In this document: piece after piece, positions 35,530-44,477 of the stretch
How the letters are laid out: each line of letters opens with the position of its first letter
Numbering within the stretch: the first letter of the stretch is position 1
Source: an uncultured Flavobacteriaceae bacterium
GTDB lineage: Bacteria > Bacteroidota > Bacteroidia > Flavobacteriales > Flavobacteriaceae
NCBI GenBank assembly: GCA_937944485.1
Contig: CALDYU010000002.1
Location: forward strand, 186,001-250,000
DNA: 64,000 nucleotides
Reading direction: 5' to 3'
The notes under the pieces: generated by a model
What the model was told of the DNA's origin: nothing
The model's database searches: none
What the model saw: only the letters and a program-made list of their open reading frames with translations
Program-made: the position numbers and the translations under genes

Positions 35530-37263
35530 ATGGGTATAATAAAAATTAGTTTTGGCGTACTTATTTTTTTGCTAGTTGCTTGTAAAAATGCGCCTGAAGA
35601 AAGTACAAAGGAAGCTTTGTATGAAATTATTCGAACCTATCAAGATTATGAAAGTTATGATAAGGATCTGTATCCTTTAGGGATATATACTAAGGAACAC
35701 TACCAAGCTGAGGCCAACTTTGCTAAAAATATATTAGAACAGTTAGCAGATTTTAAATTGGAGGCACTAGAAGAGACCGATCAAATTTCATTAGAACTAC
35801 TTCGCTTTAAACTACAAGATAAAATAGATTTTTACGAATTCGAACGCTATTTAAACCCCTTACTCTCAGATTCAGGATTTCATAGTAATTTGAATTACCA
35901 AGTGAAGCCTTTAGCCAACTATGAACAAACTAAAGATTATTTGAATACTTTAAGTGCAATACCTGAATTTGTAAATCAACACTTGAAGAATTTAAAGGAG
36001 GGACTCGATAAAGGAGTTTCACAACCCCATGTTATTTTTGAGGGATATGAGAGTACGTATAATGATCATATCGTAACTAATTTTCAAGATAGTTACTTCT
36101 ATACCCCGTTTAAAAAATTACCAGCATCTTTGAATGACACCCAAAAAGATTCCATCCTTCAAGCGGCGAAGGAAGTCATAGAAACCAAGGTGATCCCAGA
36201 ATTTAGAAGAATCAAGAAGTTTTTTGAAGAGGAATACTTACTACGTACGCGAATCAGCATTGGTGTTTCGGAGACTCCAAACGGGGCTTCTTATTACCAA
36301 AACCGAATTAATTTTTATACAACAAGTAGTGATTATACTTCCGAAGATATTCATCAAATTGGCTTGCAAGAAGTTGCCCGAATTAAAGAACAGATGCAGC
36401 AAATTATAAAGGAGCTTAATTTCGAAGGCTCTTTCGCTGATTTTTTGAAATTTCTTCGAACCGATGAACAATTTTATGCAAAAACTCCAAAGGAACTGCT
36501 TATGCTGGCTAGAGATATAGCTAAAAGAGCCGATGAGCAACTACCAAGATTTTTTAAAACCCTCCCAAGAAAACCTTATGGTGTGGCACCAGTGCCTGAT
36601 GCTATTGCCCCGAAATATACTGGAGGTCGTTATGTGGGCACATCTAAAAACAGTACAGACCCAGGGTACTATTGGGTAAACACCTATGATTTGCCCAGTA
36701 GAACATTATATACACTACCTGCTTTGACGGTTCATGAAGCTGTTCCAGGGCATCATTTACAGGGCGCTTTGAATTCAGAACTAGGAGATTCTATTCCCCA
36801 GTTTCGTAAAGACTTATACTTGTCGGCATATGGCGAGGGCTGGGGTTTATACACGGAGTTTCTTGCGGAAGAAATGGGAATGTATACCACGCCATATGAA
36901 CGTTTTGGACAATTGACTTACGAAATGTGGCGCGCCTGTCGTTTGGTTGTTGATACTGGAATACACGCAAAAAACTGGACTAGAGAACAAGTAATTGGTT
37001 ATATGGCGTCTAATACTGCACTTTCATTACACGAGGTTCATACTGAAACAGATCGTTATATTTCGTGGCCAGGTCAAGCCTTATCATATAAAATTGGAGA
37101 ACTAAAAATTAGAGAATTGCGTAACCGTGCCAAAAAAGAATTAGGGAGTGATTTTGATATTCGAGAATTTCATGAAGTAGTATTAGGTCAAGGTACAGTT
37201 ACCTTAGCTATTTTAGAGCGCCGCATTAATTCATATATCGATAAAATTAAAAATGGGGCGTAG
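35530..37263 (+). CDS. DUF885 family lipoprotein, putative metallopeptidase
   Basis: Protein of 577 aa with signal peptide and lipobox (VAC, Cys18), so it acts outside the cytosol. The mostly helical DUF885 fold has the motif TVHEAVPGHHLQGAL (His402, Glu403, His408), the expected metal site, and a downstream Glu-containing segment AYGEGWGLYTEFLAEEMG. Members are suspected to be M-clan carboxy- or dipeptidases. Placement between the dehydrogenase (9 bp) and the epimerase (11-nt overlap) suggests it frees hydroxyproline or proline from short collagen-like peptides; this is inference from context. Confidence 0.85.
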   Translation: MGIIKISFGVLIFLLVACKNAPEESTKEALYEIIRTYQDYESYDKDLYPLGIYTKEHYQAEANFAKNILEQLADFKLEALEETDQISLELLRFKLQDKIDFYEFERYLNPLLSDSGFHSNLNYQVKPLANYEQTKDYLNTLSAIPEFVNQHLKNLKEGLDKGVSQPHVIFEGYESTYNDHIVTNFQDSYFYTPFKKLPASLNDTQKDSILQAAKEVIETKVIPEFRRIKKFFEEEYLLRTRISIGVSETPNGASYYQNRINFYTTSSDYTSEDIHQIGLQEVARIKEQMQQIIKELNFEGSFADFLKFLRTDEQFYAKTPKELLMLARDIAKRADEQLPRFFKTLPRKPYGVAPVPDAIAPKYTGGRYVGTSKNSTDPGYYWVNTYDLPSRTLYTLPALTVHEAVPGHHLQGALNSELGDSIPQFRKDLYLSAYGEGWGLYTEFLAEEMGMYTTPYERFGQLTYEMWRACRLVVDTGIHAKNWTREQVIGYMASNTALSLHEVHTETDRYISWPGQALSYKIGELKIRELRNRAKKELGSDFDIREFHEVVLGQGTVTLAILERRINSYIDKIKNGA

Positions 37264-38260
37264 TATATTTACTTGTATTGACGGTCATACTTGTGGTAAT
37301 CCGGTGCGTATTATTAAAGAAGGCGGACCAGATCTAAAGGGTTCAACGATGAGTGATAAACGTCAACATTTTATCAAAGAATACGATTGGATACGTAAAG
37401 GGCTGATGTTTGAACCACGTGGTCATGATATGATGAGCGGCAGTATTTTTTACCCACCAGCTGATCCAGAAAATGATATTGCTATTTTATTTATTGAAAC
37501 CAGTGGCTGTTTACCTATGTGTGGTCATGGCGCAATTGGTGCAATTACGATAGGCATAGAGGAAGGTCTTTTTATTCCTAAAGTCAAAGGAAAAGTCCGT
37601 CTAGAGACACCTGCTGGCTTGGTGCAGGTTACTTATCAGCAAACGAATACTACAGTAGATTGGGTAAAATTAATCAATGTAAAGGCGTATCTGGCTTCCA
37701 CAGCTCTTACGATTAATTGTGAAGGTTTAGGAGAATTACTTTTTGATGTCTCCTATGGAGGGAATTTTTATGCGATTATTGATCCACAAAAGAATTTTTC
37801 TGGAATTCAAGATTTTACTGCTAGTCAGTTAATTCAGTATAGTCGGGAAATTAGAACTAAAATAAATCAGAAATATCCAAATAACTTTATACACCCAGAA
37901 AATGAGTCCATACGTGATGTAAGTCATATTTTATGGACAGGAGATACTATTTCTTCGGATGCTACAGCGCGAAATGCGGTATTTTATGGAGATAAGGCTA
38001 TCGACCGATCGCCTTGTGGTACTGGTACATCTGCCCGAATGGCGCAATGGTACGCCAAGGGTAAATTGCAATTAAAAACACCTTTTATTCACGAAAGCTT
38101 TATAGGTTCAACCTTTGTCGGTCGTGTAGAAGCGGAAACAACATTGATGGGCAAAAAAGCCATTGTGCCAAGTATACAGGGTTGGGCCAAAATTTACGGG
38201 CATAATAGGATTAGTATTGATGATGATGATCCATATGCACACGGATTTCAAGTAATTTAA
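37253..38260 (+). CDS. 4-hydroxyproline 2-epimerase (proline racemase family)
   Basis: Cofactor-free epimerase of 335 aa turning trans-4-hydroxy-L-proline into cis-4-hydroxy-D-proline. Both catalytic cysteines are present: Cys90 in LPMCGHGAIG and Cys255 in DRSPCGTGTSAR. Their presence separates it from trans-3-hydroxyproline dehydratases, which have Thr in place of the second. First 20 residues include the substrate motif DGHTCGNPVRI. Overlaps DUF885 by 11 nt and abuts the FAD enzyme gene. Proline racemase activity cannot be excluded, but the pathway context points to hydroxyproline. Confidence 0.93.
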   Translation: MGRSIFTCIDGHTCGNPVRIIKEGGPDLKGSTMSDKRQHFIKEYDWIRKGLMFEPRGHDMMSGSIFYPPADPENDIAILFIETSGCLPMCGHGAIGAITIGIEEGLFIPKVKGKVRLETPAGLVQVTYQQTNTTVDWVKLINVKAYLASTALTINCEGLGELLFDVSYGGNFYAIIDPQKNFSGIQDFTASQLIQYSREIRTKINQKYPNNFIHPENESIRDVSHILWTGDTISSDATARNAVFYGDKAIDRSPCGTGTSARMAQWYAKGKLQLKTPFIHESFIGSTFVGRVEAETTLMGKKAIVPSIQGWAKIYGHNRISIDDDDPYAHGFQVI

Positions 38261-38261
38261 A

Positions 38262-39515
38262 ATGAGTAAAAACATAGTAATTATTGGTGGGGGAATTGTA
38301 GGATTGTCTGCTGCTTATTTTCTTCAAAAAGTAGGTCATCAAGTTACTGTTATTGATAAATCAGATATAACTTCAGGAGCTTCTTTTGTGAATGCAGGGT
38401 ATATTACACCGAGTCATATAATTCCTATGGCATCTCCAGGTAAGATATCTCAAGGTTTAAGATGGATGTTCAATTCTTCCAGTCCGTTTTATATGAAACC
38501 GCGTTGGGATGCCGATTTTTTTAAATGGTCTTGGTATTTTTATAAATCTTCAACTAAACAAAAAGTTGATATAGCAATTCCTATTATAAAGGATATCAAT
38601 ATTTTAAGTAGAAATTTATTTGAAGAAATAAAAACGTCTGGGGACTTAGGAAATTTTCAGTTGGAGCGTAAAGGTTTGCTAATGTTGTACAAAACGCAAA
38701 AGATGTATGAGCATGAAATGGAAGTTGCTCAAAAGGCTAGTTTTATAGGTTTAGAGGTAAAAGAATTAAGTAAGCAACAATTAAAATTGAAGGAACCTCA
38801 TATTGAAATTGATGCGGCTGGTGCCATTCATTATGAATGCGATGGGCATACTACGCCAACAGAGTTTATGCCAAAAATGTTGCAGTATTTAAAAAGTGTT
38901 GGTGTAGCTATTCATACTAATGAAGAGGTATTAGATGTGAAACAATCTAAGTCGAAAATCACGAAAGTTCTAACAGATAAAGGTTCTTATGCCCCTGATG
39001 AAGTAATTTTGGCTGCTGGCTCATGGAGTGGTATTTTTTCTAAAAAACTAGGCGTTAAACTCCCGCTACAGGCAGGTAAAGGCTATCGTATTAATGTACA
39101 ACGAAAAACGGATATTCAAATGCCCGCTGTTCTAATGGAGTCAAGCATGGCAGTTACTCCTATGCAAGGCTTTACGCGATTTGCGGGTACTATGGAATTC
39201 TCAGGAATAAACACTAAAATTCGAAAAGAAAGGGTAGCCGCAATAGCTGCAGGTGCAAAAGAATTCTATCCAGATTTAACCATCACCGCCGCAGAAATGG
39301 ATATGGCAAAAACAGGGATGCGACCAGTCTCTCCTGACGGACTGCCCTATATTGGCAAATCTAAAAATTTACGAAACCTGACTTTCGCCACAGGGCATGC
39401 CATGATGGGTTGGAGTTTGGGTCCGGCAACGGGGAAATTAGTTGCTGAAATCATTGGAAACAAAAAGCTATCTATGGCCATTGATGCTTTTAATCCTGAT
39501 CGCAAATTTGGTTAA
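38262..39515 (+). CDS. FAD-dependent D-amino acid oxidase/dehydrogenase, likely D-hydroxyproline dehydrogenase
   Basis: DAO/DadA-type flavoprotein of 417 aa. FAD motif VIIGGGIVGLSAAYFL (5-20), then VTVIDKSDITSGASFVNAGYIT; substrate/flavin motif GMRPVSPDGLPYIG (about 360) and ATGHAMMGWSLGPATGKLVAEII near the end. In hydroxyproline catabolism this family oxidises cis-4-hydroxy-D-proline to 1-pyrroline-4-hydroxy-2-carboxylate, feeding the first gene of the operon. Electrons probably go to the respiratory chain. Last gene of the operon, 1 nt after the epimerase stop. Confidence 0.92.
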   Translation: MSKNIVIIGGGIVGLSAAYFLQKVGHQVTVIDKSDITSGASFVNAGYITPSHIIPMASPGKISQGLRWMFNSSSPFYMKPRWDADFFKWSWYFYKSSTKQKVDIAIPIIKDINILSRNLFEEIKTSGDLGNFQLERKGLLMLYKTQKMYEHEMEVAQKASFIGLEVKELSKQQLKLKEPHIEIDAAGAIHYECDGHTTPTEFMPKMLQYLKSVGVAIHTNEEVLDVKQSKSKITKVLTDKGSYAPDEVILAAGSWSGIFSKKLGVKLPLQAGKGYRINVQRKTDIQMPAVLMESSMAVTPMQGFTRFAGTMEFSGINTKIRKERVAAIAAGAKEFYPDLTITAAEMDMAKTGMRPVSPDGLPYIGKSKNLRNLTFATGHAMMGWSLGPATGKLVAEIIGNKKLSMAIDAFNPDRKFG

Positions 39516-39524
39516 ACAAGTGCA

Positions 39525-40232
39525 CTATGGCTGTAAAGCTTGAGCTATAGCAGCTTCTAATAAAGGCTCCATTACCGCATAGCCTTCTTGGGTAGGATGT
39601 ATTTCATCAGAGGCGTATTTTTTTGGGAGTCCATCACGTTCATCTACCATTGCAGAAAAATAATCGAGATATACATGTCCTTTTTTAGCACAATACGCTT
39701 TTAGCATGGCATTTAATTTTTTGACTTTTGGCGCTGGTTGCATGTTAGGGCTCCATGGAAAATCGTAGGCAGGAAGCACTGAAGATAACACGACCTTAAT
39801 GCCGTTAGCTTCAGCCAATTCAGCCATTCCCTTGATATTATCTGCTATCATTTCTAAAGTCGAAGAACCAGTATTACCCGCTATATCATTAATCCCAGCA
39901 AGAATGACTACAACGCTAGGTTGCAATGCAATAACATCTTGACGAAAACGAATTAACATTTGAGGAGTAGTCTGTCCGCTAATGCCCCTATTGATATACG
40001 GCTTGTTATTGAAAAATTCTGGTCGAGCCTGCAACCATCCAATAGTAATAGAGTTCCCCATAAAAACCACCCGATTTTCATCAGGTTTAGGTGTCTCGAG
40101 CGAAGCATTGGCTTCTTGAAATTGCTTTAAATTTGGCCAATCGAGCACTGCTTCTTTTTCTTTAACTTTTACTTCAGTAGTACAATTCAGTAAAGTTAGT
40201 AAACCGAGTACTAAAAAATTCATTTTTATCAT
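39525..40232 (-). CDS. SGNH/GDSL-type hydrolase lipoprotein
   Basis: Serine esterase-fold protein of 235 aa (or 232 from the internal ATG at 40223). Signal peptide and lipobox LLNC. Block I FMGNSITIGW (Ser61), block II RGISGQTT, block III LAGINDIAGN and block V DEIHPTQEGY with the catalytic Asp/His. It resembles GDSL acylhydrolases close to platelet-activating factor acetylhydrolase, often acting on acetylated glycans; the true substrate is unknown. Convergent with the hydroxyproline operon, 9 bp apart, without a visible terminator. Confidence 0.92.
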   Translation of the reverse strand: MIKMNFLVLGLLTLLNCTTEVKVKEKEAVLDWPNLKQFQEANASLETPKPDENRVVFMGNSITIGWLQARPEFFNNKPYINRGISGQTTPQMLIRFRQDVIALQPSVVVILAGINDIAGNTGSSTLEMIADNIKGMAELAEANGIKVVLSSVLPAYDFPWSPNMQPAPKVKKLNAMLKAYCAKKGHVYLDYFSAMVDERDGLPKKYASDEIHPTQEGYAVMEPLLEAAIAQALQP

Positions 40233-40271
40233 AACTAGTATTTATTATCAATTTATGGCCATAGCAAAGCT

Positions 40272-40682
40272 TTAAAGGCGAAGGTCTTTTTCCTCTTCGG
40301 ATCGCAAAGGTATTTCACGTTTCATACGGTGCAAAGAAGGTTTTTGGGCATATAAATATAAGATCATGCAAAATGTAATGACTAAAAATAAGGCATTTCC
40401 GGTGTTAAAATAAGCAAAAAGCGAAAAGAATCCTGCACCTTCCAATAATGCGTATTTTAGCATAGAAGCTTGTAAATAACTTTGAAGTTTTTGAGTAAAC
40501 GGTGTTTCTTTTTTAATCCGTTGTAACGATTTATGATAAAGCAGTTTACTACCAAAGTATCCAAACAAAGCTACTATAGGTATTATATATACAAACAAAT
40601 CATCATTTGTTGAACCTATCGTAAAACTTCCATTTTGATAATAGACAATACCTGTGCAAATTAGTAATCCAATGCACAACAT
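40272..40682 (-). CDS. Small integral membrane protein, unknown
   Basis: Protein of 136 aa with four hydrophobic segments (about 1-15, 28-45, 72-90, 94-110) and a charged C-terminus (RMKREIPLRSEEEKDLRL). No motif that I recognise. It is 39 bp upstream of the SGNH gene on the same strand; no obvious functional link. Confidence 0.65.
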   Translation of the reverse strand: MLCIGLLICTGIVYYQNGSFTIGSTNDDLFVYIIPIVALFGYFGSKLLYHKSLQRIKKETPFTQKLQSYLQASMLKYALLEGAGFFSLFAYFNTGNALFLVITFCMILYLYAQKPSLHRMKREIPLRSEEEKDLRL

Positions 40683-40751
40683 TCCATGAATGATTCGTAG
40701 TGTTTTTAAATATGATTATATTGCTGTAGCAGGCACATATTACATTTGAAA

Positions 40752-42032
40752 CTATTCTATCGGTATGGCATGGAGTAGTTCCATTCCCGTTGAAGATCTT
40801 GGTTTAAACCCAACCCAATTTTTTTGATTGGAGTCTGAAGAAAGATTCAAAAACTTTTGATACTCTTTTTGTTTTAAATGCACACCAATAAAAGCCGTAA
40901 TAAAATGTTGATTTATATTGTTGATTCTGCGTTGATCCCACGTAGCATCGGCATAACGATAATATTCATTGATGTTTACGCCAGTCTGTAGCGACGCTAA
41001 AGGAGGCGGGTTTGGTGCCACATTATGTCTTGCGTTTTTATAAGTTAACAAATAACGATCGGCATTTATTGTTCCTTCATAAATAGCCTTAATTCCTTTT
41101 TCATACCCTGAAATATCATCTTCACTACCTGCTATAAATAGCGTAGGGGTCTTCAATCCTTTCAAACCTTCAGCATCCCAAACGCCACGTTCCATACCCC
41201 AAGGTGCTAAGGCAACTACCGCTTTAATTCTTGAATCTGTCAATTTCTGATATTCAGGATTACTTGCCGAATGTATGGCTAAAGCTTTACTACCACCCGT
41301 CATTCCTACTGTAAATGCAGCAAAAGCATCACTATAGCCTGCACCAGCAACATTTAAGACACCGAATCCACCCATAGAGTATCCAATTATTGCAGTATTG
41401 CCAGCATCAACAGTACCCTTTAGGGCATCTTTACTCGATGCATTTCCTAGCTTTTCCATTTGGTCTATAACAAAACGTATATCTAAGGCTCGATTCAACA
41501 ATGTACTTTGAAAAGCATTCGCATCTCTAAACGTAGAATCAGTATGATCTATGGCGGCAACAATATATCCTTTAGAAGCTAAATTTTCTGTTAGGTAAGT
41601 CATTAAATAACGCGACCCTACATAACCATGTGAAACAACAACGAGGGGAAAACCTCCCTCTTTTTTTAAAGGAACGGCATCTCGAACCGCACGACCTTTA
41701 AATTGAAAGGGGAGTATAGGGCGCAATGAATCACCGCGTGTACCCATTACATCATAATAGGTGATCGTGTTGTTGTTTTTTGGGAGGGTAGAAGGGTACC
41801 AAATTTCAATGGTTAAAGGCCTGTCGTAATAAGGGTCATTACCATCTTTTGAGTTTAAAATATCGATTTGATTCAAATGCACTAAGTCATAGGTGCCTAC
41901 ACCAACAGAATATTCTCCGCGAGCAGCCAATTCAGGAGCATCGGGTAGCGGATCACCATAAACAAAATGCTGAGCATTGATTTGAATAGCGCCAATAAAA
42001 AATAAGCTTATAAAAACTGTGTAAATACGCAT
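40752..42032 (-). CDS. Secreted alpha/beta hydrolase (dienelactone/PAF-acetylhydrolase-like)
   Basis: Exported hydrolase of 426 aa with signal peptide (MRIYTVFISLFFIGAIQINAQ). Oxyanion region VVVSHGYVGSRY, nucleophile elbow GYSMGGFG, acid in AGSEDDISGYEKG, and His in YKNARHNVAPNPP. Fold and length match the extracellular alpha/beta hydrolases grouped with PAF-acetylhydrolase/dienelactone hydrolase. Esterase activity is likely; substrate unknown. No sign of an operon with neighbours (69 bp and 78 bp gaps). Confidence 0.88.
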   Translation of the reverse strand: MRIYTVFISLFFIGAIQINAQHFVYGDPLPDAPELAARGEYSVGVGTYDLVHLNQIDILNSKDGNDPYYDRPLTIEIWYPSTLPKNNNTITYYDVMGTRGDSLRPILPFQFKGRAVRDAVPLKKEGGFPLVVVSHGYVGSRYLMTYLTENLASKGYIVAAIDHTDSTFRDANAFQSTLLNRALDIRFVIDQMEKLGNASSKDALKGTVDAGNTAIIGYSMGGFGVLNVAGAGYSDAFAAFTVGMTGGSKALAIHSASNPEYQKLTDSRIKAVVALAPWGMERGVWDAEGLKGLKTPTLFIAGSEDDISGYEKGIKAIYEGTINADRYLLTYKNARHNVAPNPPPLASLQTGVNINEYYRYADATWDQRRINNINQHFITAFIGVHLKQKEYQKFLNLSSDSNQKNWVGFKPRSSTGMELLHAIPIE

Positions 42033-42110
42033 TGGTACGGTTGATTTTCGAATGTTTTCTAAAAGTAGGGAAAAAAGTTGGATGGCACTTGTCAGAAGGG
42101 GAATCCGTAA

Positions 42111-42932
42111 TTAGCTACTCTTAGGTAAGTTCTCATAAGTACTTCTAACAAGAACTGCACCGTAGCGACGTTCTAACCGTCGGATAGTGAAATGTGCTTT
42201 TGCCATATTTTGAAAATGACTTATGAAAGCCAAATTAATAGAGGCCCCACCTGCAGCACCTAAAACCGGAATAGCTTGGGCAACAAACTTCTCAGAAACC
42301 TGAATACTAAAACGAGTTGCTATGGCGCTTATTAATTTTAAAAAAGTGTTACTAGTACCTTGCAGTATAGCATTCATTCCGTTTTTAAGAGCGTAAGAAC
42401 TTGCATTTTTAATGGTAGAACTAAGAGCAATACGAGTAGCGTAATAGCCCGTATCAAGATGGTCGTCATGTTTAGATTTCCCGCCAAGGGCAAGTACTTG
42501 TAGACAAGCTATTTGTGTATCATAAGAATTTAAATCTTCACCTTCACTACGTGCGATATCCATTATTGAACGCATCATAAGTTTGGTAGCCAAAGTTAAA
42601 TCTAAGGCAAAAGCTGAGGCTCCGAAAGCACCGCCTACAAGACCCGAAGATGTAACTAAGGCCTTATAAGTGTTGTTGGAAGCAACCTTATTTACTTTTC
42701 CGTTTTTCATGCTTTTAAGATTCGCCTTTACTACCGTATGCAAAACTTTCTGTGCAACTTGTTGCAACCATTTTTGTTGTCTTTGGGGTAGTTTGTCTAT
42801 ACCTGTTTCTAAAAATCCGCCCATGTTATTAAGTCCTTTCATGGCCCAGCCAATATCTTCCATTTTTAATTTGGCACTTTTAAGAGCTTCGAGGTCTTCT
42901 TTTGTTAGTGTTGTAATGGGACTTATATTCAT
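42111..42932 (-). CDS. EcsC family protein
   Basis: Protein of 273 aa matching EcsC: GLVGGAFGASAFALDLTLATKLMMRSIMDIARSEGEDL and the Gly/Ala-rich helix IPVLGAAGGASINLAFISHFQNMAKAHFTIRRLERRYG. EcsC-like proteins are membrane-associated in Bacteroidota and Bacillus; function is unclear. No export signal. Confidence 0.85.
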   Translation of the reverse strand: MNISPITTLTKEDLEALKSAKLKMEDIGWAMKGLNNMGGFLETGIDKLPQRQQKWLQQVAQKVLHTVVKANLKSMKNGKVNKVASNNTYKALVTSSGLVGGAFGASAFALDLTLATKLMMRSIMDIARSEGEDLNSYDTQIACLQVLALGGKSKHDDHLDTGYYATRIALSSTIKNASSYALKNGMNAILQGTSNTFLKLISAIATRFSIQVSEKFVAQAIPVLGAAGGASINLAFISHFQNMAKAHFTIRRLERRYGAVLVRSTYENLPKSS

Positions 42933-43111
42933 AGAAAAATCAAAGTGTTGATTGTGCTAATTGGTCGAAAAATTTGCTGATTTGTTACAGTTTATAGACT
43001 GTACTTACGACCTAGTACCTGAGTGGGTATCGTGTTTTTACACTTCTGAAACTTTTAGCATGATATGCGAATGGACAAGTTTGTAAATAAAATGGAATCA
43101 GGAGAGATTTA

Positions 43112-44029
43112 TTATTCTTTTTTCATTTCGGGCTGTCCGATGACATTCAAATTAAAAATATCATTCCGAGCATAATGACCAATTACATCAAAATCTAGCT
43201 TGCTTTTTTGAACATCTTCTAAATCTAGTTCAGCAACTAATACATCCGCTTTATCAAACAATGGGCCAGCAATTATTTCCCCCATGGGGGAAATAATAAT
43301 ACTACCACCGCGACAAAGGTTTTCTTGCTCATCTTTCACCTGATCAGTATACTGGTCAGGATACATTGATTTGGTATAGTATTGATTGCAACCTAGCACA
43401 AAGCACCTTCCTTCAAAAGCAATATGTTTCATGGTGGCCGTCCATGTTTCTCTAGAATCGGCGGTAGGAGCGATATAGATCTCAACTCCTTTTTGATACA
43501 TACTCAGCCGCGCCATTGGCATGTAGTTTTCCCAACAAATAAGACCGCCGAGCTTTCCAATTTTGGTTTGAAAGCTTACAAGTGATTCCCCTGCAGCTTC
43601 TGCCCAAACCAAACGCTCTGTACCTGTAGGTTTTATTTTTCGATGCACACCGAGTAAACCTTTATTTGGTGAAATGTATAACATCGAACAGTGGAGACTA
43701 CCATTGGTGTTTTGCCTTTCGGTGACGCCGATGACCAGATAACAGTTGTTTTCTCTAGAAATTCTTTCTAATCTGCTACTATCACTTTCTAAATCAATAC
43801 TATTCGCAGCGTAGTCGGCAAATAATTGTCTGCCCTCATTTGAACGACTCCCTATTTTCGCGCCGAAATCAAAACCTCTGGGATAACCAGGAATAAATGA
43901 CTCAGGAAAAACTAACAACTCACATCCTTGTGTGGAATGCATTTTCACTAGGAATTCTAACTTTTGTAAAGTCTTCTCCTTATCAAAGAAAATGGGACTT
44001 TCTTGAACTACGCCAACTTTTACTTTCAT
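43112..44029 (-). CDS. Nitrilase (carbon-nitrogen hydrolase family)
   Basis: Cytosolic hydrolase of 305 aa with the Glu-Lys-Cys triad: Glu43 (FPESFIPGYPRG), Lys131 (HRKIKPTGTER) and Cys165 (GGLICWENYMPMARLSMY). The CWENYMP form is typical of true nitrilases that turn nitriles into acids and ammonia, not of amidases in the same superfamily. Ends IGQPEMKKE. It lies 65 nt downstream of an 89-aa gene whose start codon sits in a hairpin. Confidence 0.92.
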   Translation of the reverse strand: MKVKVGVVQESPIFFDKEKTLQKLEFLVKMHSTQGCELLVFPESFIPGYPRGFDFGAKIGSRSNEGRQLFADYAANSIDLESDSSRLERISRENNCYLVIGVTERQNTNGSLHCSMLYISPNKGLLGVHRKIKPTGTERLVWAEAAGESLVSFQTKIGKLGGLICWENYMPMARLSMYQKGVEIYIAPTADSRETWTATMKHIAFEGRCFVLGCNQYYTKSMYPDQYTDQVKDEQENLCRGGSIIISPMGEIIAGPLFDKADVLVAELDLEDVQKSKLDFDVIGHYARNDIFNLNVIGQPEMKKE

Positions 44030-44094
44030 AAAATGGAATTGATATTCTAAGATAGCGCTTTCTAATAATCCTGTGTATTAGTGTTCTAAAAAGT

Positions 44095-44364
44095 CTAAAG
44101 AAAAAACAACCAATAGAGTCCATATAGCACGATAGCAGTGCAGATAAGATAAAGTCCGATCTCTTTCCATGCATCTTCCTTTGCCTTTTGCCGAATATCT
44201 GCTTTGATGTGAGCAAGTTTTTCAGGAGATACTTCTTTAAATTCTAATGTAGTCTTGGTAGCAGAATCTAAATACATCTCTTTTACCTCTTTAAAGGTTC
44301 TCTGCTTTTTAAGCAAAACTCTATTGGCTTTGATTACTTGTATTGCCTGTGCGCCATATCCCAT
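44095..44364 (-). CDS. 89-aa tail-anchored membrane protein, unknown
   Basis: Residues 1-66 are charged and helical (FKEVKEMYLD, EFKEVSPEKLAHIKADIRQ), residues 68-89 one transmembrane helix (IGLYLICTAIVLYGLYWLFFL) at the very C-terminus. No family recognised. The ATG (44364) and its GGAUGA-type SD are in the stem and loop of a 9-bp hairpin (44360-44387), so translation may be restricted. Confidence 0.6.
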   Translation of the reverse strand: MGYGAQAIQVIKANRVLLKKQRTFKEVKEMYLDSATKTTLEFKEVSPEKLAHIKADIRQKAKEDAWKEIGLYLICTAIVLYGLYWLFFL

Positions 44365-44387
44365 AATTTCATCCTTTTAATTATGGG
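44360..44387 (-). promoter_or_regulatory. Hairpin covering SD and start codon of the 89-aa gene
   Basis: In the mRNA (minus strand) CCCAUAAUU, a 10-nt loop AAAAGGAUGA and AAUUAUGGG form a perfect 9-bp stem. The SD-like AAAGGA is in the loop and the AUG start is in the 3' arm. An AU-rich stem could melt with temperature or under ribosome binding. Confidence 0.4.
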
Positions 44388-44477
44388 TATAGAAAATGTG
44401 CTATTTGTTACAGACGAAAAACATAAGACATTAAATATCATTTTATTAATAGTCTTATAGTAAACCTTTCAAAGAGA

